64,000 nt of DNA from Micromonospora trifolii (GTDB lineage Bacteria > Actinomycetota > Actinomycetes > Mycobacteriales > Micromonosporaceae): the NCBI RefSeq assembly GCF_022229005.1, contig NZ_JAKKFD010000044.1:1-64000 (forward strand). The letters run 5' to 3'. Position 1 is the first letter of the stretch. Each line of letters starts with the position of its first letter. Position numbers and translations under genes: made by a program. This document shows positions 16,933-26,038 of this stretch, one piece after another. The notes under the pieces are model-generated. The model worked only from the letters and a program-made list of their open reading frames with translations. It did no database searches and was not told the origin of the DNA.

Positions 16933-18078
16933 GTGCGAAGTCCCGTCACCGAGACCGCGTCGGCGTCTGCGCCGGGCCGATCCGCGCCGCTTGTGGCCGG
17001 CCGGCTGCGCGGATTCGCCCGGCGGCTGGTGCTGATCGCCGCCGCCGTCGGGGCCGGTTTCGTCGTGGCCGCACTGTTTCAGGGCCCGGCCGCCGCCGAC
17101 GGGTTGCGCAGCGGGTCCGGTGACGAGCCTCATCGGACGCTCGGCGGTCTGGTCGAGTCGGTCGCACGGTTCACTGTCGCCGAGCGCCCCAACCAGGGCC
17201 GCCACCGAGCCGCGGGCGCCGACGACAGTCGCCGCCACGGGCACCATACCCCGCTGGCAGGGCCGACCGGTGGCACCGTCGTCCCCCGCGACAGGCCCCT
17301 CTCGACGGAGTCTCGACGATTGACGGGTGCGTCGAGGGTCGGTGCACCCGTTCCCCCCGGCGCGGCGGCGGAGCGCAAAAGGCTCCGGCCGGCCTCCGTG
17401 GCTCGCGCGGCTCATCGTGTCGGGCTGTCGCGGCCGGCCGCCGATCCACCACGAAAGCCAGCCACCGCCGCACCCAAGCCGCCCGCGCTGCACGGACAAG
17501 GCGATCTGCCAGCGGTGGGCCTGATCACCGCCCCCCTGCCGTACGTCGTCGATGTCGTGAGCACCGTGCCGATCCGGCCCGTCGTCATGGCGCTCCTCCG
17601 GGTCGCCGATGCCGTTTTTCGACCCGCTGTCTGCCCCGTGACCGTTCCGGGGGCGACACCGCCACTGCCCTCTCCCCCAGCGCTCGGGCTGGCCGCCGTG
17701 CCGGTGACCCACCCGGCTCCCATACCGACAGTTCCGCCGCCACTGGGGGGTCCGGCGCTGACCCCCGTACCCGCCGCAGTGCCGCCGGCCCCGGCCACGC
17801 CACCGCGGTTGTCCGTCGTCGGTCCCACGCGTGCCACGGCCCCGACCGGGCGCCTCGCCGCACACCCGGCACCGGTGGAACCGGAGGGTGAGCATTCTGG
17901 CCAGCCGGTCGCGCCCGCCGACCAGGATGCCGCTGGTGTCGACAGTGGATCGACACCTGGACCAGGGCTGGTCCGCCCGCTCGATCGGCAGTCGCACCTC
18001 GCTGCCGGGCAGCCCTGCGAACTCGTGCCGCTTCTGGTCGAGAGCCGAACTCCGTCTGCGATCGCCCGCCCTGGCTGA
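16933..18078 (+). CDS. Proline-rich secreted or membrane protein of unknown function
   Basis: The protein of about 381 aa starts with a basic segment and a hydrophobic stretch (RRLVLIAAAVGAGFVVAALF, about residues 29-48) that reads as a signal or anchor. The rest is low-complexity, rich in Pro, Ala, Arg and Val, with runs such as PLPSPPALGLAAVPVTHPAP. I recognise no domain. GTG 16933 is preferred to the upstream ATG because a GGAAGGGG purine run lies before it, though the spacing is long. Coding-strand codon bias supports a real gene, but the compositional skew makes the call less certain. It precedes a LuxR-type regulator by about 200 nt. Confidence 0.55.
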   Translation: MRSPVTETASASAPGRSAPLVAGRLRGFARRLVLIAAAVGAGFVVAALFQGPAAADGLRSGSGDEPHRTLGGLVESVARFTVAERPNQGRHRAAGADDSRRHGHHTPLAGPTGGTVVPRDRPLSTESRRLTGASRVGAPVPPGAAAERKRLRPASVARAAHRVGLSRPAADPPRKPATAAPKPPALHGQGDLPAVGLITAPLPYVVDVVSTVPIRPVVMALLRVADAVFRPAVCPVTVPGATPPLPSPPALGLAAVPVTHPAPIPTVPPPLGGPALTPVPAAVPPAPATPPRLSVVGPTRATAPTGRLAAHPAPVEPEGEHSGQPVAPADQDAAGVDSGSTPGPGLVRPLDRQSHLAAGQPCELVPLLVESRTPSAIARPG

Positions 18079-18274
18079 GGCGGGTCGACCGACCCCGGTG
18101 GCTGGCCCGAGCGGCTGTTCCACCACTGGTCGGTCGATCAGTGTCCGCGCCCGTCCGCCGTGACGGTGCCGTGGGCCGACGCCCACCCGTCTGTAGCGCA
18201 CGACCGCCCTGACCAACCCGTGGACGTTCCGGGGTCGGTGGCCGTCGTGACGCGTACCTGAGATCGGAGAAAAC

Positions 18275-18883
18275 GTGGTGATCCACGTTGTCGTCGCCGA
18301 GGACATGGGTTTGCTCCGCGGGGCGCTCTGCGCCGCGCTGTCACGCGAGGAGGACATGGAGGTGGTCGCCGACGTCGAGGGAGTCGGCGAGTTGTTGACG
18401 GTGGTCCGGCGGTGCCGACCACAGGTAGTGGTGCTGGCCCTGACACCGGAGTTGCCCGACCCGGTGGAGATGGTCGCCCGGATCGACGTCGAGGCGCCGC
18501 ACGCCGCCGTGTTGGCGATGAGCCCTCGGTGGAGTCCGGCGCTGGTGGAGGCGGCGCTGGCAGCCGGCGCACGCGGCCTGGTCGGCAAGGACAGCTCGCT
18601 GGCCGAGTTGGTGCGGGCGATCCGCGCGCTCGCGGCCGGGGAGCGGGCGATCGACCCGGCAGCGGCGGTCGCGGTGCTGAGTCCCCCGGAGATGCCGTTG
18701 ACGCATCGGGAAATGGACGTGCTGCGGATGGCGGCCGAGGGTCTGCCCCTGAAGGAGATCGCCGTCCGCCTCTACCTGGCGCACGGGACGGTGCGCAATC
18801 ACCTGTCGGTGATTCTGCGCAAGACCGGGGCTCGCAACCGGTTGGAGGCGGTGTCGCGCGCGCGGCGTAACGGCTGGTTGTGA
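18275..18883 (+). CDS. Atypical LuxR/NarL-family response regulator lacking the phospho-Asp
   Basis: The 202-aa protein has a receiver-like domain (1-125) and a LuxR helix-turn-helix (about 140-200: LTHREMDVLRMAAEGLPLKE, then HGTVRNHLSVILRKTGARNR). In the receiver, E9/D10 and K105 are kept. The aspartate that normally accepts phosphate is Ala55 (VVVLALTPELP instead of the usual DL..MP), so phosphorylation at the normal site is not possible. No histidine kinase is nearby. Together with the next gene it sits beside a SapB-like cluster, in the place where RamR/AmfR-type regulators are found. The start is one of two adjacent GTG codons behind GGAG. A strong hairpin follows the stop. Confidence 0.85.
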   Translation: MVIHVVVAEDMGLLRGALCAALSREEDMEVVADVEGVGELLTVVRRCRPQVVVLALTPELPDPVEMVARIDVEAPHAAVLAMSPRWSPALVEAALAAGARGLVGKDSSLAELVRAIRALAAGERAIDPAAAVAVLSPPEMPLTHREMDVLRMAAEGLPLKEIAVRLYLAHGTVRNHLSVILRKTGARNRLEAVSRARRNGWL

Positions 18884-18888
18884 TCGTC

Positions 18889-18923
18889 GGGGCGGGTCCG
18901 GACATGTCCTCCGGACCCGCCCC
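18889..18923 (+). terminator. Hairpin terminator after first LuxR-type regulator
   Basis: A perfect 13-bp stem, GGGGCGGGTCCGG (18889-18901) pairing with 18911-18923, with a 9-nt loop, lies 6 nt after the stop codon at 18883. There is no T-run, as is usual in high-GC actinobacteria. It separates the two regulator genes into different transcripts. Confidence 0.6.
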
Positions 18924-19003
18924 CGTCGCCGTGCGGCCCCACCGGATGCGTGTTTGAATGTTGACGTTCTGTGATCACTCATCGGAGTGCGGGAAGGTTC
19001 ATC

Positions 19004-19588
19004 GTGATCCGTACCCTGCTCGCCTTGGACGGCGCCCTGGTTCTGGGCGCGCTGTCGTTCGTCCTCGCCGCCGAGGAGGACATCCGTGTCGTGGCGGAGG
19101 TGGATCGCGGCGACGAGGTCTCCGCTGCCGTCCGCGCCCAACGCCCCGACGTGGTGGTGGCCGATCTCGATTTCGTCGAGGGAGTCGATCCCGACCGCCT
19201 CGGCCGGTGCCCCGTCCTGGTGCTGGCTCACCCACATCGGGCCCGGCGGCTGCGAGGCATGCTGTGCCCGACCAGGGCGGTCGGCATCCTGCGCAGTGAC
19301 GCCGCCCCCCAGCGGGTCATCGACGGCATCCGTCGGCTCGCCCGCCGGGAGCCCGTCCTCGACGCGGATCTCGTCGTCGCGGCGCTGCGCTCGGACGGCC
19401 CCCTGACCAGCCGCGAGACGGAGGTGTTGCGGCTGACGGCAGCGGGGGCGCCGGTCGCGGAGGTGGCAGCGTCGCTCGGGCTCACTCGTGGCACCGTCCG
19501 CAACCATCTCGGTCGGATCGCCCGGAAGGTGGGCGCGCGTACCCGGGTGGAAGCCGTACGGATGGCCGGCGAGGCGGGCTGGATCTGA
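19004..19588 (+). CDS. Atypical LuxR/NarL-family response regulator
   Basis: The 194-aa protein is a diverged sibling of the preceding regulator. The receiver keeps the phospho-Asp position (Asp54 in VVVADLDF). It has lost one of the two acidic residues at the N-terminus (LALDGA instead of the usual ADDH type) and the conserved lysine (Ser98 in ILRSDA). The C-terminal LuxR helix-turn-helix is intact (LTSRETEVLRLTAAGAPVAE, then RGTVRNHLGRIARKVGARTR). GTG 19004 has GGGAAGG 6 nt upstream and gives the normal receiver start. The gene converges on the lanthipeptide exporter genes, 20 nt apart, and is a candidate RamR/AmfR-type activator of that cluster. Confidence 0.82.
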   Translation: MIRTLLALDGALVLGALSFVLAAEEDIRVVAEVDRGDEVSAAVRAQRPDVVVADLDFVEGVDPDRLGRCPVLVLAHPHRARRLRGMLCPTRAVGILRSDAAPQRVIDGIRRLARREPVLDADLVVAALRSDGPLTSRETEVLRLTAAGAPVAEVAASLGLTRGTVRNHLGRIARKVGARTRVEAVRMAGEAGWI

Positions 19589-19608
19589 CCGGCGCGGATG
19601 CGCGGGGT

Positions 19609-21387
19609 TCAGCCCTGCCGCGCCGCCGCCGCCGGGGACGGCACCGTCGAGTCGTCCCAGCAGCCGACGAGCGCCCGGTAGGTGGCCGAGCCGGCCAGCA
19701 ACTGGTCGTGCGTCCCCACCACGGGCTCGTCGCCGTCGAGGACCAGCACCCGACCTGCCCGCAGCGCGGAACTGATCCGGTGTGCGATCACCACGAGGCT
19801 GCCGGGTCGCCGGGTGAAGGCGGTCTCGACAGTCGCTTCCAGCGCCGGGTCCAGGTGACAGGTCGCCTCGTCGAGGACCACCAGCGGGGCGGGTGCCAGC
19901 CAGGCCCGGACCGCCGCGATGAGTTGCCGCTCGCCGGCGGAGAGCAGGGCGGGCGCGACCGGCGCGCCCAGGCCGCCCAGTCGGGTCGCCAGGGGACGCG
20001 CGCCGAGCGTGTCGAGGGCGTCCTCCAGCGCGTGGTCATCGGCATCCGGGCGAAGGTAGCGGAGATTGTCGGCGAAACTGCCGGTGAAGACGTACGCCTC
20101 CTGGGGCACCAGCACTCGCATCCGGGCGAGAACGGCCGGCTCGACCTCGGCGACCGCCGTGCCGGCCAGGTGGACAGTGCCCGCCTGCGGCGGCACCAGA
20201 CCGGCCACCAGGGCGGCCAGTGTGGACTTGCCCGCACCGCTCGGCCCCACCACGGCGAGATGCTCCCGATCGTCAAGTGTCAGCGAGAAGTTCCGCAGGA
20301 CGGGCCGGGCGCGCGGGCCGTAGCCGAAGGTCAGTTCCCGGACCTCGACGGCTGGCGGGTTGCCGGCGGCACCGGTGGGTGGTCGGCAGCGGGGCATTCG
20401 GGCGGCGAGGGCTGACGGACGCTGGTCGTCGGAGACCGGATAGGCGCGCAGGATGTTCTCCAGTGTGACCGCGTAGCGGAGCCCGCCGCCGCCGAGGCCC
20501 TGCACCAGGGTGTGCAGCGCGGGTTGCAGACCGGTGGAGACGTAGATCAGCGCGCCCAGCACCGCGCCGGCGGTGAGACCACGCTCGACCAGCCACGGGG
20601 CGGTCACGACCAGCACCAGCAGTGGCAGCCAGCCGCCGATGCCGAGGCTGAGACTGCGGATCGCCGCCATCCGGGCGAGCATGCGTTCGGCGGCGGCCTG
20701 CGCCGACACCCAGCGTGCCACCTCCTCCGACACGCGTGTCTGCGCGCCGCAGGCCAGCACGTCACGGTGACCGGCCAGGGCGGTCGCGGCCGATTGGCCG
20801 AGCTGCTCACCGGCCCGGACGTATGCGCGCTGGTGCGTGACCATCGCCGGCAGCGCGGCGAGGAACACGACCAGACCGGCGACCAGCGGCGCGACCGCCA
20901 GCGCCGCCACCACCGGTGCCAGGGCGAACAGGCCGAGCAGGGCCGCGCCAGCGGAGAAGAGGAAACCGCGGGTCACCATCAGCAGACCGGCGAAGGTGTC
21001 GCGGATGATCTCCATCTGGTGCGTCAGCCGGGTCACGGCGGCGCTGTCCGGGCGGCCGCCCGCCCGGGTGGCGTCACGAAGCGCGCCCCGGATCACCTGG
21101 GCGGCCACGTCGTCGCGGAACGGCTCGACCACCCCGCCGAGGCTCCGGTACGTCCGACCGGTGGCCGCGGCGCCGACCAGGACGGCCACGGCGAGGACCC
21201 CCAACCAGGCCAGGCCGTTGAGCAGACGTCCGGCCAGGAAACCCTCGTCTACGGCGCGGGCGACCAGGTAGCCGGCGAGCAGCGCGGGCAGCGACTCGAC
21301 GAGCGACCAGCCGCCGAGCCCGGCGAGCTCCCGCCGGCGGGCCCGCAGCGCCCGCCAGGTCACTCGGCGTACGCCGGGACGGCTCAC
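19609..21387 (-). CDS. ABC exporter (fused permease-ATPase), RamB/AmfA-like
   Basis: The 592-aa half-transporter has an N-terminal six-helix membrane domain (about 1-310). The C-terminal ATPase has a Walker A motif (GPSGAGKST), a non-standard signature LLSAGERQ and a Walker B motif (LVVLDEA). It pairs with the transporter encoded just upstream; its GTG start overlaps that gene's stop by 4 nt (GTGA at 21387-21384). Two fused exporters next to a LanKC enzyme and a SapB-like precursor match the ramCSAB/amfTSBA arrangement. They probably export the mature lanthipeptide as a heterodimer. The signature Ala in place of Gly may mean one weak ATPase site, as in other heterodimeric exporters. Confidence 0.88.
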   Translation of the reverse strand: MSRPGVRRVTWRALRARRRELAGLGGWSLVESLPALLAGYLVARAVDEGFLAGRLLNGLAWLGVLAVAVLVGAAATGRTYRSLGGVVEPFRDDVAAQVIRGALRDATRAGGRPDSAAVTRLTHQMEIIRDTFAGLLMVTRGFLFSAGAALLGLFALAPVVAALAVAPLVAGLVVFLAALPAMVTHQRAYVRAGEQLGQSAATALAGHRDVLACGAQTRVSEEVARWVSAQAAAERMLARMAAIRSLSLGIGGWLPLLVLVVTAPWLVERGLTAGAVLGALIYVSTGLQPALHTLVQGLGGGGLRYAVTLENILRAYPVSDDQRPSALAARMPRCRPPTGAAGNPPAVEVRELTFGYGPRARPVLRNFSLTLDDREHLAVVGPSGAGKSTLAALVAGLVPPQAGTVHLAGTAVAEVEPAVLARMRVLVPQEAYVFTGSFADNLRYLRPDADDHALEDALDTLGARPLATRLGGLGAPVAPALLSAGERQLIAAVRAWLAPAPLVVLDEATCHLDPALEATVETAFTRRPGSLVVIAHRISSALRAGRVLVLDGDEPVVGTHDQLLAGSATYRALVGCWDDSTVPSPAAAARQG

Positions 21388-23111
21388 GATCCACCGCCGG
21401 CCGGCTGGAAGACGGCACGGTAGTCCGCTTCGGCCCACAGGTGCCGGTGCGGCGCCACGCCGCGGAGCCGACCGCCGTCGAGCCAGGCGACGAGGTCGGC
21501 CGCCGCGGCCGCCGCGGTTCGGTGGGTGACCACCAGTCGGGTACGTCCCCCAGCGCGTCCGAGAACCGCCTCGGTGATCCGGTGTTCGGTAGCGGTGTCG
21601 AGGCTCGACGTAGCGTCGTCCAGGATGAGCAGCCGCTCAGCGGCGAACGCGCGGGCCAGGCCGAGGCGTTGGGTCTCGCCCCCGGAGAGCGGGGTGTCCA
21701 CCAGCGGGGTGCGGTAGCCGCTGGGTAGACGGTCGATCACGTCGGCGACCGCCGCCATCCGGGCCGCCCGCAGAACGTCCGGCGTGGCCGGGCTCCGATC
21801 GGCCGGCGGTGCCGCCGAGTCGACCGGCAGCGCCAAGCCGATCGCGTCGTGGACTGTCGCGCCGATCAACACCGGCCGGTCGAAGGCGTAGCCGACGGCC
21901 CGGCGCAGCGTCGCCGCGTCCAGGTCCCGCAGCGGCACCCCGTCCAGTCGCACCTCACCGCCGTCGGGGTCGTACAGCCGTCCCGCCACGGCCGCCAGGG
22001 TCGACTTGCCGGCACCGGACGCGCCGACGACCGCCACTGTCGCGCCGGCCGGCACGTCCAGGTCGACGCCGTCCAGGATGGGCCGGCCGTCGTCGGCGTA
22101 CACGCACACCCCCCGCAGCCGCAGAGCGCCGCCGCCGGGTGGAAGCCGGCGATCACCTGCCGGCGTGGCGGGCTGCGTCAGCAGTTCGGCGACCCGGTGC
22201 GCTCCCGCGCGGCTGCGGACCAGGTGGTTCAGGGTGGCGAGCACTGCACCGAGCCCGGCGCCGATGGCCGCGTACCGGACCGCGGCGACCAGTTCACCCG
22301 GCGTGAGCCAACCTGCGGTCAGGGCGTAGCCGCCGACCGCTATGACGCTCAGGTTCAGCAGCGGTGCCACGGCCGAGGTGCGCGCACTCGCGCGGGCCAG
22401 CAGTCGCCAGGTGCGCCGGCCGTGCCGGTCCAGCTCCGGTAGGGCCGCCAGCACCCGGTCCTCCTCGCGACGGGTGGTGCCGGCGGCGGCGATGGTGCGG
22501 GCACCGGTCAGCGACTCCAGTAGTCGGCCGGCGATGCTGCCGAGCACCCGTTGGTACCCGGCGGTCGCAGTCGAGGCGTCGGCCACGAAGGCGCGCATGA
22601 GGACGGCGAGCAGGCCGAGACCGGCGAGCAGGGTGACCCCGAGGACCGGTTCCATGATGGTGAGCGCGACGACGCTGCCGAGCGGCGGAAGCACCGCCAC
22701 GATGGCCAGGACCACGGCGTTGCCGGCCTGTCCCGCGTCGGCGGCCTGGCCGACCAGTCGGCCGACGAGGTCACCCACCGGGTGTCGGCGGGTGGCGCGG
22801 ACGTCCAGGGCGAACAGGTGACGCAGTAGCCGCCGGCGCAGCCCGGCGGTGGCGCGCGCCGCGCCGAACCCGCTGGCCAGGTCCGTCAGGGTATCGACGC
22901 AGATGAGGACGATGACGAGGGCGCAGGCGGACACCGCCCACCAGCCGGAGCCGCCGGTGAGGGCGGCGTCGACGGCGCGGCCCAGCGCCGCGGGTAGCAA
23001 CAGTTCGGCGGCCGCACCGAGCAGCGCGACCGCCGCGAGTCCGGCGGTCCAGCCGCCGCCCGCCAGGACCGTCTGCCGCAGCAGCCTGTCCCCCACGGCG
23101 AACGTCGGCAT
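21384..23111 (-). CDS. ABC exporter (fused permease-ATPase), RamA/AmfB-like
   Basis: The 575-aa half-transporter has a membrane domain (about 1-310) and an ATPase with Walker A (GASGAGKST), signature LSGGETQ and Walker B (LLILDDATSSLD), where the usual DE is DD. It lies between the lanthipeptide precursor gene and the second exporter, whose start overlaps its stop. ATG 23111 follows a good GGGAGGA ribosome site; the frame is open to 23150. The 71-nt gap to the precursor gene has no clear terminator, so precursor and exporters may share a transcript. Confidence 0.88.
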   Translation of the reverse strand: MPTFAVGDRLLRQTVLAGGGWTAGLAAVALLGAAAELLLPAALGRAVDAALTGGSGWWAVSACALVIVLICVDTLTDLASGFGAARATAGLRRRLLRHLFALDVRATRRHPVGDLVGRLVGQAADAGQAGNAVVLAIVAVLPPLGSVVALTIMEPVLGVTLLAGLGLLAVLMRAFVADASTATAGYQRVLGSIAGRLLESLTGARTIAAAGTTRREEDRVLAALPELDRHGRRTWRLLARASARTSAVAPLLNLSVIAVGGYALTAGWLTPGELVAAVRYAAIGAGLGAVLATLNHLVRSRAGAHRVAELLTQPATPAGDRRLPPGGGALRLRGVCVYADDGRPILDGVDLDVPAGATVAVVGASGAGKSTLAAVAGRLYDPDGGEVRLDGVPLRDLDAATLRRAVGYAFDRPVLIGATVHDAIGLALPVDSAAPPADRSPATPDVLRAARMAAVADVIDRLPSGYRTPLVDTPLSGGETQRLGLARAFAAERLLILDDATSSLDTATEHRITEAVLGRAGGRTRLVVTHRTAAAAAADLVAWLDGGRLRGVAPHRHLWAEADYRAVFQPAGGGS

Positions 23112-23182
23112 CGGTCCTCCCGTTGGTACGCGGTTGCCCTGGGTCGGCACGTCTACCCACCCAGGGCCCCACGTGTGGTGGA

Positions 23183-23302
23183 TCAGTTGCAGGTCGTGAC
23201 GGAGAGCGAGCTGTCGCCGCAGAGCAGCAGGCTCGCCCGGCTACCGCCACCGGTGCGGTCGGCCGGAGCCATCTCCAGGCCCTGGAGGTCCAGAAGTGCC
23301 AT
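23183..23302 (-). CDS. ramS: SapB-like class III lanthipeptide precursor
   Basis: A 39-codon gene, missed by ordinary ORF length cut-offs. The leader begins MALLDLQGLEM, carrying the hydrophobic LxDLQ element that class III synthetases recognise. The core, SRASLLLCGDSSLSVTTC followed by Asn, differs from Streptomyces SapB (RamS) at only one position in that stretch (Val for Ile). It keeps the two Ser-Ser/Ser-Cys blocks that form labionin or lanthionine rings. The ATG is preceded by a strong GGAGGTGA. The gene lies 5 nt after the LanKC gene and upstream of two exporters, exactly the ramC-S-A-B order. SapB is a surfactant that helps aerial hyphae break water tension. Confidence 0.93.
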   Translation of the reverse strand: MALLDLQGLEMAPADRTGGGSRASLLLCGDSSLSVTTCN

Positions 23303-23307
23303 GTCGT

Positions 23308-25905
23308 TCACCTCCCTTCCTTCCGTTCGCCGATCAGGTCGCCCCCGCTGTCGCGGGGGAGTCTCTTCGCGCCCGGAAGGGGCGCGAGGAAGGGCAGCAC
23401 CGGCGGCCGGTCGTGTTGCGCGCTGGCCAGCGCGTACAGCACGCCGGCGGTGCCGGTGCCGAAGTCCATGGAGAGCCGCAGCAACTGCTCACCGGGGAAT
23501 GCGATCCCCTCCCGGTACGGCAGCGCGTGCCAGGTCAGCCGGTCCAGCTGCGCGCGGAGTTCGCGGCGGTCGGCGTCGTCGGTCGAGGCGGCGAGGTAGG
23601 CGATGATCCCGGCGCGGCCGGCGAAGAGCCCGGACTGGGCGTAGAACGGTGAGCGCGCCGCGCGGCGGACCCCCGCGCTCGCCTCGGCGAACCGGTCGTC
23701 GGCGCGGTGGCGCAGGTACTGGTCGAGGACCAGCCCGATACCGACACTGCCGTGGGCCAGGTAGGGCATGGTGCGCCAGCCCTCATTGACCTCCAGGGCA
23801 CCGTCCGGGCGCAGCACACACCGACGCAGATCCTGACGCAACGCCGTGGCGGCGTGCTCCAACAGCTCGTCGTCGCCGCTGAGCTCGTAGAGCCGCAACA
23901 GCATCAGCGCTGGTCCGGTCCGGCCCCGCAACAGCCCGGCGTACGGGTTGCGTCCGCCGCTGACGTCCGGGCCCGGGTCGTCGGCCAACCGCCCGATCAC
24001 CTGTTCGGCGGCCCGCCACGCGGCGTCGCGCAGCGACACCTCCCCGGTACGCGCGGCCACCTCGGCCAGGTTGAGCGCGATCCCGGACAGGCCGCTGGCC
24101 AGGCTGTGGTCGAGCCCGTCCAAGGGTTCCCGCAGGCAGATGTCGAGAACGTCCAGCGCGTCCTGTCGGCGTCCGAGGTGGACGAGTGCGTAGGCGACGC
24201 CGTGCAGCCCGTCGTAGAAGCCGCAGCGGGTGCCGGACGGGGGCGATGTCGCCCGCCGCACCAGCCAGTCTTCGTGCTCGGGCCACCGGCCGGCACCGCT
24301 CTTGTCGAGCGCGTACAGCACTCCCGCCGCCCCGTGGGCGAGGTTGAGGCCGCCGCTGCGGAACTGCTCGATGTCACCGGGAAAGAGCCGGTCGTCGCGC
24401 TCGGGGGTGGCGCTGGCCACGATCGCCGTGGTCAGCCGATCCCGCATGGTGCGCCAGTCATCGGCGCCGAGAGTCCCTCGCGGGTCCGCTGTGACCCGCG
24501 GCTGACCGGTGATTTCCTCGACCGCCGGATCGAGGAAGGACCTCGGCACCGGAAAGTTCGCGGCGATGATGTCGGCCAGGTGAGTCACCTTCGCCGGGGC
24601 GAGCCGGACCAGTTGGGTCAGTGGCAGGAACAGCGCCAACCGCAGGCACGCCAGGGCGTACCGGTCGACCGCCGGCCCGCTGCGGTCCCTCGGTGCCGCG
24701 AAGCCCTGGTTGCGCAGCCCGGGTCGGCGGTGCCCGGCGATCGGAGCGGCCACCTCGAAGTCGACAAGGGCGACCCGGTCGTCCGGCCGAATCATGATGT
24801 TGAACAGGTGCAGGTCCCCGTAGACCAGACCGCGCTCGTGGATTGCCGCCACGACGGATTCGACCTGCTCGTAGATCTGGCGGGCCCATCGGGCGTACGC
24901 CGCCCGGTCGCCGTCGGTCGCGTCGGCGTCGATCAGCGGGTACCTGTCGACCAGCACCTTGTTCAGCGGTCGGCCCTCGATGAACTCGAGCGCGAGGAAG
25001 CGGTGCTCGCCGAGGACGAACTCGTCGTGCACCCGAGGCACCTGCGGCAGGTCGGCGAGTTGCCGCAGAGCCTGCGCCTCGCGGGCCAGCCGGGCGACGG
25101 CGTCGGTGCCGTCGGCGTCCAGGCCGGCGTCCGGTCGGGCCTCCTTCAGCACCACCTCGGTGTCGGTACGCAGGTCCCTGCCCACGTACAGCCCGCCGCC
25201 GTTCGAGAAGTGGATGACCCGCTCGATCCGGTACGGCACCTGGTTGGTGCTGGTGCCGCTCCGGGCGGCCAGGTGCGGGCCGAGGAAGTCGGGCACTGTG
25301 ACCCAGGACGGTACGTGGAAGACGGGCTCCCGGCGGTCCGGCACCAGCGTGCCGCCGTCGTCCTCGATCGCCGGCACCACCTGGCCGTCGGGCGAGTGGC
25401 AGTAGCGGGCGGCGAAGCCGCCGTAACGCAGGTAGACCGGGCCGGCGCCGTAGCGGAGATCACTGAGGATGTACGGCCCGGTCTCGCCGGTGAGCAGTTC
25501 GTCGAGCTCCTTGCAGGCCAGCTCCAGCTCCGCATCGTCGCGCGGATAGACAGTGATGAACTTGCCGCTGGCGGCCCGGGCGGCGTACTTGGAATTGCGC
25601 AGCAGAAGCGTGCGCGGCCCGCGCAGGAACTTGAAGGACAGGCCGCGGGGGACGCAGTAGTTCCAGACCGTGTCCAGCACCCGCTCGGCGTTCGCCAGAC
25701 CCGCCGACACATGAATCTTCCAGCCCTGCTGCGGCAGCGAGCCGCCGTCGGGCGCGTAGATCAGCCAGTCGTCGAGCGGCTCGCGGCGCCAGCCGGTCGG
25801 CGTCGGCCGGTCGGCGGCCGGGAAGACGGGCTGTGCGACGGCGCTGCCGAGCGAGTCGTAGAACAGCCGATCCGCGGCGCAGTAGCTGTCGTAGCGTTCG
25901 TCCAC
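23308..25905 (-). CDS. ramC: Class III lanthionine synthetase (LanKC), RamC/AmfT-like
   Basis: The 865-aa enzyme has the three-part class III layout. An N-terminal phospho-Ser/Thr lyase-like region (about 1-220) is followed by a kinase (about 225-480) with Lys254 (VVLKEA), catalytic Asp364 and Asn369 (YGDLHLFN) and Asp382 (VDFEVA). The C-terminal cyclase-like domain (about 500-865) lacks the usual zinc ligands, as expected for this class. It phosphorylates, dehydrates and cyclises Ser/Thr/Cys residues of the precursor encoded directly downstream. GTG 25905 gives the start DERYDSYCAADRLFY typical of RamC/AmfT. Its stop is 5 nt before the precursor gene, whose ribosome site overlaps its end. 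Confidence 0.92.
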   Translation of the reverse strand: MDERYDSYCAADRLFYDSLGSAVAQPVFPAADRPTPTGWRREPLDDWLIYAPDGGSLPQQGWKIHVSAGLANAERVLDTVWNYCVPRGLSFKFLRGPRTLLLRNSKYAARAASGKFITVYPRDDAELELACKELDELLTGETGPYILSDLRYGAGPVYLRYGGFAARYCHSPDGQVVPAIEDDGGTLVPDRREPVFHVPSWVTVPDFLGPHLAARSGTSTNQVPYRIERVIHFSNGGGLYVGRDLRTDTEVVLKEARPDAGLDADGTDAVARLAREAQALRQLADLPQVPRVHDEFVLGEHRFLALEFIEGRPLNKVLVDRYPLIDADATDGDRAAYARWARQIYEQVESVVAAIHERGLVYGDLHLFNIMIRPDDRVALVDFEVAAPIAGHRRPGLRNQGFAAPRDRSGPAVDRYALACLRLALFLPLTQLVRLAPAKVTHLADIIAANFPVPRSFLDPAVEEITGQPRVTADPRGTLGADDWRTMRDRLTTAIVASATPERDDRLFPGDIEQFRSGGLNLAHGAAGVLYALDKSGAGRWPEHEDWLVRRATSPPSGTRCGFYDGLHGVAYALVHLGRRQDALDVLDICLREPLDGLDHSLASGLSGIALNLAEVAARTGEVSLRDAAWRAAEQVIGRLADDPGPDVSGGRNPYAGLLRGRTGPALMLLRLYELSGDDELLEHAATALRQDLRRCVLRPDGALEVNEGWRTMPYLAHGSVGIGLVLDQYLRHRADDRFAEASAGVRRAARSPFYAQSGLFAGRAGIIAYLAASTDDADRRELRAQLDRLTWHALPYREGIAFPGEQLLRLSMDFGTGTAGVLYALASAQHDRPPVLPFLAPLPGAKRLPRDSGGDLIGERKEGR

Positions 25906-26038
25906 CGTCTCGCCGCCCCTCGAACTCGGCCGGCTGTTGTTCCGGCGTTGAATCGAGTCTCATCGACGGGACGTGGTGGGCTCCAGTGCGCTTAGTCACG
26001 ACGTTCAATGCGGGGTGCACAGGTACTCATGACATTAG

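Noticed and set aside
16828..18274. Proline-rich gene read instead on the minus strand, where a 564-codon frame is open
   Set aside because: The plus-strand frame has a signal-like hydrophobic segment at its N-terminus; the minus frame is open only through GC bias. Some doubt remains.
23707..25995. Open frame of 762 codons on the plus strand opposite the LanKC gene
   Set aside because: The LanKC frame has kinase catalytic residues and family start; the opposite frame shows no domain.
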